Assembly (NCBI GenBank): GCA_029204225.1
Contig: CM055100.1
Location: forward strand, 56,339,628-56,403,627
Length of the DNA: 64,000 nt
From: Diphasiastrum complanatum
Lineage: Eukaryota > Streptophyta > Lycopodiopsida > Lycopodiales > Lycopodiaceae
Direction of reading: 5' to 3'
Below, piece by piece: positions 56,883 to 64,000 of this stretch. The notes under the pieces are model-generated. The model had not been told where the DNA came from and ran no database searches. It saw nothing but the letters and a program-made list of their open reading frames with translations. The position numbers and the translations under genes are program-made. Within the stretch, counting starts at the first letter, position 1. Every line of letters begins with the position of its first letter.

Positions 56883-56920
56883 GATCATCATGCTTTTATC
56901 AAGTAAGTTTTGAGGAGGAG

Positions 56921-57770
56921 TGTTAGAATTTGCAAAAGCTAACTAGATCAAATCTTGTAAATATCATAATGACTTGTACCTATTATCATTAGACATGTGT
57001 GGAGCCTGTTCCCACGTGTGAAAGCTATGTCCAAGTCATTTAGATAGATCATATAGGTTGTACATATCTCTTAATTTGGAAACTAGTGGTTAAATTGGCC
57101 AAAAACTAGTTTCGTAGTGTTATGCCACTTGGCACCATTCTAGTGGTAGAAAATGCTATATCACATGGATAGGAGTGGTCTCCCACATGTGAAATGTCAA
57201 TCATAAAGTTCAGATCCATTGTATATAGATTTTATTTGAGTCAAATATGGAATCTCCTAAATTATAGGAGTTAGGTCCTAGATTGTAGGAATCTAGAAGG
57301 TCAACACAAACCACCAATGGATGATGTGGCAAATTAGATAGATGGTATCCAAAGTGGATATGGATGAGTACAACGAGTTGTCCCACATGTGCTGGAGCAG
57401 CTTAGAGAGAGATTATCATGATAATGTACTTGATCCGTGATGGATCCATTGTTGAGCTAATGATGAGAAACATTGGTTTGTGAAGCAATCTTGGTGTTTT
57501 GACTCTCTTAAGCACTTTCTTTCTGGATGAATGCCTAGTAAATCATAAGTAAGCTATTTCTCTATTATCAGGCCATACAGTAGCTGTACTTCACACATGT
57601 GAAGCCATGGATCATCATTTCTTGATTGTTCTTGCTTGGAATCACAAAGATTGTCAAGTAGAAGCTAGATTTGGAAGCTAGTCTTGATATAGATCAAGAT
57701 CCCAAGCTACCAATCACTCTTTGTGATCATTTGTAGATCAAATTCAGTCTTTAAACTCTAAAATTTGACA
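56921..57770 (+). repeat. LTR-like segment after a polypurine tract (right end uncertain)
   Basis: tgaggaggag at 56911-56920 is followed by TGTTAGAATTTGC. This layout matches the copia 3' LTR at 6792, with which it also shares tacttcacac.tgtgaagcc. A TATA-like gtatataga lies near 57220. Confidence 0.45.
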
Positions 57771-57927
57771 TCTGATATTGACATTTGATATCACAAATTG
57801 AAGAATATGATATTGTGAAAAGTATCAAATGATATCGATTTGATATCACAAAAGATTTTAAGTGTTAGAGCCCTGGTATAACAGATCACTTTGATATCAT
57901 GAAGGCACACTAATATTATATATTAGA

Positions 57928-58426
57928 GCTCTGATACCATGTTGGAAAGAGGTGATAGCAATAACAACAAGTCGAAGGCAGTGAACGACTTATCGAACGC
58001 AGCAGGACTTAGCCTTCTTTCCTAATGAATGACTACGCCCATCAATATTGAACAAAACATAATGACAGAAGTCACGTTCAATCTTGTAGTGACCAAATTT
58101 GAAATCCTAGCACTACAGTGATTTCATAGCCAAACAATAAAGTATTGAATTATTAGACAAAAACAATATGGGATTTATCAGCTACAAAACAATCACAGAG
58201 ATGCATACATTCTGACATAACACTAAATGCAATAAAGGATAGATGATGATGAGCACAAGACAATTCCGGATAGAAACCACATACTCTAAGCTATCTCTAA
58301 ATGACTAAAAACTCTGTCTAATTGCACTTTCGCTGATAAGCGGTAAGCGCTAATAGCAAAACTCTAAAGAACTGAACTAGAATGCTCAAGAGTGTTCAAG
58401 CTTGAAACCTTGAGAAAGCTGCTACA
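57928..58426 (-). repeat. Primer-binding site plus LTR of an old copia family (copy 1)
   Basis: gctctgatacca (57928-57939) is a minus-strand primer-binding site. It is directly followed by tgttggaaagaggtgata. The next 487 bp match 62924-63398 at roughly 80%, ending near gctgctaca. Confidence 0.65.
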
Positions 58427-59479
58427 ATACTCTATGAATACTTTGAGAAGCATTATAGATAATAGAAGTACGATCAACTAATTATTCTAAGCAAAATGCG
58501 ACACGTCCAGTAGGACAGCTAATTAGGTCATAGATCTTAATGTCCAGTTGGCCATAGTGAGCCGACATCCATCTAGTTAGTACTTCCTGAAAATTTACTT
58601 GCTATAGGGTTAGGACAAGTCTTTGGCTTTAATTCAAGTGGAACAATGAACTGTCTTTCACCCAATATGATTTGTTGGATGATGTCCGATATGTCGAAGC
58701 CACTTGTGAATAATTCCCGAATATTTTTGCAGATTGTGGAGAAACATGCATAAAACTGCAGAACTGGATAATAAGTGGATGGAGGTTAAAAGATCGATTA
58801 GTCGATAATCAGGAGAATAATCCAACAGAAAGAAACATTAAAATCATAAAAGTAGCCTACCTCAATATGCTTTAACCAAAGCAGGGCCATGTGGCCTAGC
58901 CACTTCCCCTTGTTTTTTTTATTCCTCAGAAAAGGCACTGAAGTTTCAATTTTTGCAAAGGAATAAAACTTAAAATGAAAAACTAAAGTGCTTCTTTCCC
59001 CATAAATTTAGACAAGTTTGGAAACTATTCCCCATCACAAAAACTTGGATAACTTTGTCAAAATCTCAAATTGGTTGAAAATTGACTCAAATCAGGCTAA
59101 GACAAAGATCTACAGATATATAGATTTATAGACAAGAAATTCAGCAAAAAAGTATAGGAAAAAATAGAGACAATTAGATAGCAAAAACCTTAGCTAACTA
59201 AACTTGAAATGATTTCACTCAAATGGCCATAACTTCGTCATTATAGTTCCAAATAAGAAAAAATCAATACCTCCCAAAAGCTAGGAGAAAAAGATACTAA
59301 TATATGAAATAAAAATATCACAAAAAAAAGGTCAAAAGTTGAATCAAACTTTTCTAAAAATTGAAAAACAAAAAAGTCAAAAGTTGAATCAAAGTTTTCT
59401 AAAAATTGAAAAACAAAGTGGAAAGAAACTCTGCCAAACTTTAAGAAAATCAACAAATCTAATGGGAGAAGGATCTAAT
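58427..59479. other. Unassigned AT-rich stretch with a 45-bp tandem pair
   Basis: gtcaaaagttgaatcaaa and the text after it repeat at 59331 and 59376. Nothing else was recognised. Confidence 0.4.
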
Positions 59480-60033
59480 GCTCTGATACCATAATTTTCA
59501 TATGTCAATCTTAGAAGTCAAACATCTAATTCATTCTTGTACATCAAATTAGCATGGCAAAGCAAAAAATCAAGAAAATCATAAAGAAATCAAGAAACTA
59601 GATAAAATTGACAAATCTTTACCAAATTAGATAAACTAAGAACATTCATCATCATCATTGATCATTCTATACATTGGTCCTGAATCTAGAGTACAATGAA
59701 AGCTTTCATGCCATTCTAGACATCTAAACCAAAAAACACATCAAGAAAGCGCTCGTAGAATTTTAAAAATGACAAATGTAGAACAACCTCCAAATTTAGC
59801 ACAACCTTAGCTACTTATAGTGGTCATTTGTGCGTCTAATGTGATTTTGGAACCTTATTTAGCTAAAATGGGCCTTACAACCATTATTATAGTCCGGCTG
59901 TTTACAAATATAGTGTATTTATTTAAGCCAACTTATTAACTATCCTATTGATTAATTCTAATTCAATTTAGCTCCATAATATTTAGCATTGCTATTATTA
60001 AGCATATGGAATAATTATATGGAGTACATAACA
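59480..60033 (-). repeat. Second primer-binding site with LTR-like segment
   Basis: gctctgatacca at 59480-59491 is followed by about 542 bp that end ...gtacataaca at 60033 next to ctccccct. The segment therefore has a primer-binding site on one side and a polypurine-tract complement on the other, as an internal LTR of a tandem element would. It starts TA, not TG. Confidence 0.35.
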
Positions 60034-61001
60034 CTCCCCCTACTTAAGCATTTTTGTCTCCAAAAATGAAGATCGTGTAGTTTTTTTTGTCAGGTGCCAT
60101 GTTGTTGCATTTATCTCCTCTTCTCTCCTAAATCCCATGTTAATATGTTTCCATTCACATTGCTACATTTTTACTCGCTTTGTCGCACAGTCTACAGAAA
60201 AACATAGAAAGTCGATGATAGTCTTCCTTCGACTTTCCCGACCTCGACTTTCACGACATCGAAGTCGTCAACATCAAAGTCTTCTCAAGGCAAACCTTTG
60301 GCATTTCCGTCCTTCGGCTTTCTTGCATTTTTGCGACACCTTCGGCCTTCTTCTTTGCGCAAAATGACTAAAGCCATAATGTCGGATTTCACGCTTGCTC
60401 CTGTACTATGCAAACTAACTTGACAATGACAACAGCCGCCCACGATCTCCAACAGACAACAAGCATATAACGGCTCCATGCTTTCCATCTGCACAAATAT
60501 AAAATTGTATATATATTATTGTAATCTATTATATAAAAAAAAAGATTCAACCAGACAAACATTGTAGATGCTTTCATGCATCAAGTCTTTCCTTTTCAGA
60601 TGGATTGTCAATATAAGCTCATAGTTGTTACAAACTGTAGATAGCTTTGTGAGCACGTCGTTTCACCCGCAATTGTCTTGTGCTCATCTGCATTATCTGA
60701 CTTGTATTTCATTATACTTAATCTGAATAAATTACTGTTTGATTCTACATTCATATTTTGTCAGTAGTACATGCTTTGCACTTTCTGTCTGGCTTTTTTA
60801 TTGTCTTGTCTAATTTTCTGCTCTTTGCTTCCGCAACCACCGCACAATCAAGCTCTCAACCTATTCTTGTGTTCACCTACTTAATTATCAGTCATGCACA
60901 CACCGAGGGAACTCCGTTGGACCCTGCCTTCAAGCAGTAGTAGGATCGTCCTGATCCGATTCGTCTGACACCATCGCATTCCATTCATATCTTTCCCAAC
61001 A
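60034..61001 (+). repeat. Plus-strand LTR right end (left border unknown)
   Basis: It ends ...tctttcccaaca at 61001 next to a plus-strand primer-binding site. The left border could not be placed. Confidence 0.35.
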
Positions 61002-61013
61002 TGGTATTAGAGC
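61002..61013 (+). promoter_or_regulatory. Plus-strand primer-binding site
   Basis: TGGTATTAGAGC directly after an LTR-like CA end. No gag frame follows; 61,050-61,400 holds repeated ttgtcaacaa and actcaaagcta motifs instead. Confidence 0.55.
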
Positions 61014-61591
61014 ATATCTGATTTCTTAAGCGGTTTTATGTCAGAGCTAGTTCTATAGCCTGATAAACTTCCCATAGCCATGGGGCATCTGACACTTTTT
61101 AAATATAGAGTTGTTCAGAAACTTGTCAACAAAGCCATACTCAAAGCTACACCATGTACACCCTGGAGCATCAGATTGACCACAAAGTTGTTGACATGCT
61201 TTTGTCAACAACTTTGTCATCATGGCAAAACTCAAAGCTATGTCTAAGCACAACCTTGAGTTTCGCTTAGTCAACAAAAGTTTGCATTTGTTCACAATTA
61301 TATGCTCAGCATATGTAAAAGATTGTTGACAAACGATTCCTAGCATCTTTTGTCAAGAACTTTGTTGTTAAAGTTATGCTCGAAGTTTGACTCAAAGCTA
61401 TGGCCTATCTTTGTCTTCTAATCAAATAGATTGGAATGACCTATTCAAAAAAATAGATAGTTTGACTTAGAATCATTTAAATCAAGATCATAATAGTGAT
61501 AGCCAATCGACTAGAATCCAAGTTGTAGATTGATCTAGATTACAGGGATATATCTAAGATAAACCACTAGTTTCATTGAAGTGGAATATGC

Positions 61592-62900
61592 TCATGTGCA
61601 CAATGCCCATCCCATCTTGCTTATGATATAAATCCAAATGCATCTGCTATCATCATCAATAAAGGTAATAAAGTAATAGCATCCACTAAGAGATCTAGTT
61701 TGCATTGGTCCACATAGATTACTGTGGACAAGATCTAGGATGCCATTAGCTCTCCTTGCTCCACTTTTGAAAAACCTCTCTCCGTGTTGTTTTTCCAAAA
61801 TGCAACCTTCACAAATTTTTCCTTCAAAAGAAATATCAGACAATCCAATAACTAGATTACCTCTTTTGAGAATCTGTAAACTTTGAGCACTAATATGACC
61901 AAATCGTTGATGCCAAAGATCACTTCCGCTATCAACAGTGCTTACCATAGCTTGAGTAAAAGAGCTTGCATTCAATTTGTAGAGTCAATTCCTGTTGACT
62001 CTAACTCCTGTAGCAATCACTTTGTAGTGATTATTGATGTCCTTGACGAGACATTTGTCGCTATCAAACTCAACCTTGAGCTGTTGATCAGCCATCATCC
62101 CAACTGATAATAGATTATTAGCCAAACCAGGTACATACTGCACATTGCTTAACCGCTTTATCATCCTGCTGGCTAGCTTCACTGCTACCACTCCAAATCC
62201 TTTCACAGGTAGCAATTGGCCATCAACTTGTCCAACTTCATCGCCATTGTGGATTTCCTTGAATTCCGAAAACCACTCCTGCCTCGAAGTCATGTGCTTG
62301 GATGCTCCACTGTTGATGTACCAAGTATCCTTGGCTTTTTCACTTGTCATTAGCGCCGCAATGAACAAGTTTGAGCTTTCACCTGTATCATCTTCATATT
62401 GATCATCATCATATTTATGTTGATTAGCATAGTTGTCTTCATAATAATCATCATCAAATTGATGTTGATCAGCATAATTTTTTGCTTGCCATTTGTCTTT
62501 TCTTTGTGTTATCTCCTTCTGTTTCTTGAAGCATTCACGCTCCCAATGGCCAGGTTTGTTGCAGTACCTACAATTTCTAGGTTTATTTTGTCTAGAATAG
62601 TCGTGTCCTTGACCTCAACCTTGATGCCAATTGCCTCGACTTGGGCCATCATTGGATTGTTCTTGGAATTGTTGGAACGATCCACGATTTGAGTTTCCAA
62701 CTCTTGATTGGTGTCTTCCACGACCAAATTTGCCACCACGTCCTCTAACTACAAGAGCTTGATCAAATCCCCTATTGTGATGACTCAAGTTCTCTTGACG
62801 TTGTTCTTCCTACAAGAGCAATCCACCTAGCTCTTTATAGGTTGGAAGATTCTCCCATGTGGCAATGCTTGTCACAAACATCCGATGTGACTCACTCAAC
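61592..62900 (-). pseudogene. Copia gag-protease-integrase fragment with lost catalytic residues
   Basis: Minus strand: the end of Gag (FVTSIATWENLPTYKELGGLLL, about 62880-62815), then a zinc knuckle CRYCNKPGHWEREC (about 62575-62530) with a stop just before it. The protease (62368-61985) reads WYINSGASKHMT, where the catalytic Asp of D-S-G is Asn. Integrase (61975-61592) has the HHCC motif starting LWHQRFGH and then DLVHSNLCGPM, with Asn replacing the usual Asp. The frame stops before the second half of the core, and RT and RNase H are absent. The N-terminal part of Gag is also missing: this piece almost touches the primer-binding site at 62912. Confidence 0.8.
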
Positions 62901-62911
62901 TTATATATAGA

Positions 62912-63398
62912 GCTATGATACCATGTTGGAAAGAGGTGATAATGCAATAACGACAAGTCGAAGCTTGTGAACGAATTATCGAGCGTAGTGGAATGAGCCT
63001 GCTTTCCTATTGCATGACTACACCTATCAATATTGAACAAAACATAATGACAAGAGTCATGTTCAATCTTTTAGCAACTAACTTTGAAATCTTCAGAGCT
63101 AAAGTGATTATGTGGCCAAACAATGAAGAATTGAATTATCAGACAAAAGCAATATGAGATCACAGAGATTCTGACATAATACTGAACGTAATAAAGGATA
63201 GATTGATTTAGCAAAATGATGAGCATGAGACAATTGCGGATAGAAACCGCGTACTCTAAGAATCTCTGAAAAACTCTGTCTGATTTGCACTTCTGCTGAT
63301 AAGCAGTAAGCGCTAATGTCAAAACTTTAAAAGCACTCTAAAAAACTAAGCTAGAATGCTCATGAGTGTTCAAGCTTGAAAGCTTGAGAGAACTGCTA
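62912..63398 (-). repeat. Primer-binding site plus 5' LTR of the old copia (copy 2)
   Basis: gctatgatacca (62912-62923) then tgttggaaagagg. The segment is about 80% identical to 57940-58426, so the insertion is old. Confidence 0.65.
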
Positions 63399-63451
63399 AA
63401 TTCATCTCACACTTTGTTGCAAGATCTTGCATAGGAGTTGGTAGGATCCTA

Positions 63452-63673
<222 letters not shown>

Positions 63674-63686
<13 letters not shown>

Positions 63687-64000
63687 CCAACTATTCTATT
63701 TGGAAGGTAAGGATGGAGTATATTCTTACACTCCAAGATGTGATGGACATTGTACTTGGGATTGAGGAGGAGCCTCAAGTCCTTCAAGAAGTACAAATGT
63801 ATAAGAAGAGAGCTAGGATGGCTCTCCATTATACCAAAATGAATGTCTCTAATGAGATTTTGAGGGAGATTGGTGCCTGCACATTGGCCAAGGATGCTTG
63901 GGATACTCTCAAAGCAATCTATGAGGCCAAGAATACCTCAAGACTCCTCACTCTTAGAAATCAAATCTTTCAAACTCCATCCGACAAGCACATCATTGGA
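63674..64000 (+). CDS. Start of a Ty1-copia Gag, cut by the window end
   Basis: An ATG at 63674 opens 109 codons with no stop before the edge. The pattern is a copia UBN2-type Gag: SNYSIWKVRMEYILTLQDVM, then YTKMNVSNEILREIGACTLA, KDAWDTLKAIYEAKNTSRLL and LRNQIFQTPSD. It has a different frame and family from the minus-strand copia before it. An intact frame suggests a fairly young element whose body lies beyond 64,000. No LTR or primer-binding site was found just upstream; the microsatellite sits there instead. Confidence 0.8.

Overview
This window looks like nuclear DNA of a land plant with a large, repeat-rich genome. A fern or another non-flowering lineage is my guess, not something the sequence proves. 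The reasons are one intron-rich eukaryotic housekeeping gene with GT-AG splice sites, TTTAGGG-type interstitial telomere repeats, plant Ty1-copia and Ty3-gypsy elements primed by initiator-Met tRNA, CACTA and hAT-type DNA transposon remains, and many long (GA)n/(GT)n arrays. There is no bacterial or organellar signature.

The one clear host gene is on the minus strand. It is an SPB1/FTSJ3-type pre-rRNA 2'-O-methyltransferase. I could assemble 11 coding exons from 51,092 down to 17,268, with consistent phases and GT-AG borders throughout. They sum to 2,529 bp (842 codons plus stop), which fits a full-length family member. The gene occupies about 33.8 kb because four introns are inflated (7.4, 2.5, 13.5 and 5.5 kb). 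Telo-box motifs and a site-II-like TGGGCT motif lie upstream of its ATG.

Layout. 1-5,060: a young gag-only gypsy-type element (minus) inserted in an older copia element, whose RT/RNase H half and 3' LTR follow at 5,061-7,500. 7,500-16,700: decayed DNA with CACTA transposase remains on both strands, a SET-domain-like ORF, microsatellites and minisatellites. 16,691-16,889: a hAT-type MITE with a perfect 8-bp target duplication. 17,268-51,092: SPB1. Its intron 8 holds a decayed Penelope-like reverse transcriptase, itself interrupted by a second copy of the MITE. Intron 6 holds a full-length LINE followed by an ORF1-only LINE derivative, each with both ends abutting (CT)n arrays. Intron 3 holds a different hAT-type MITE. 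Intron 1 holds a copia element with a perfect 5-bp target duplication but no integrase. 51,200-64,000: an LTR-retrotransposon graveyard with several primer-binding sites, a catalytically damaged copia gag-protease-integrase fragment, and the start of another copia gag running off the window end.

The most unusual material is the LINE pair. ORF1 and ORF2 of the full-length copy are in the same frame, separated by a single UAG and with no AUG ahead of the endonuclease. ORF2 carries a C-terminal PCNA-box-like motif. The two elements share a 3' hairpin with compensatory changes, and both sit in (CT)n DNA. Next come the Penelope-like fragment, a five-fold stem-loop array in the leader of the gag-only element, and the SET-like ORF just upstream of a CACTA transposase.
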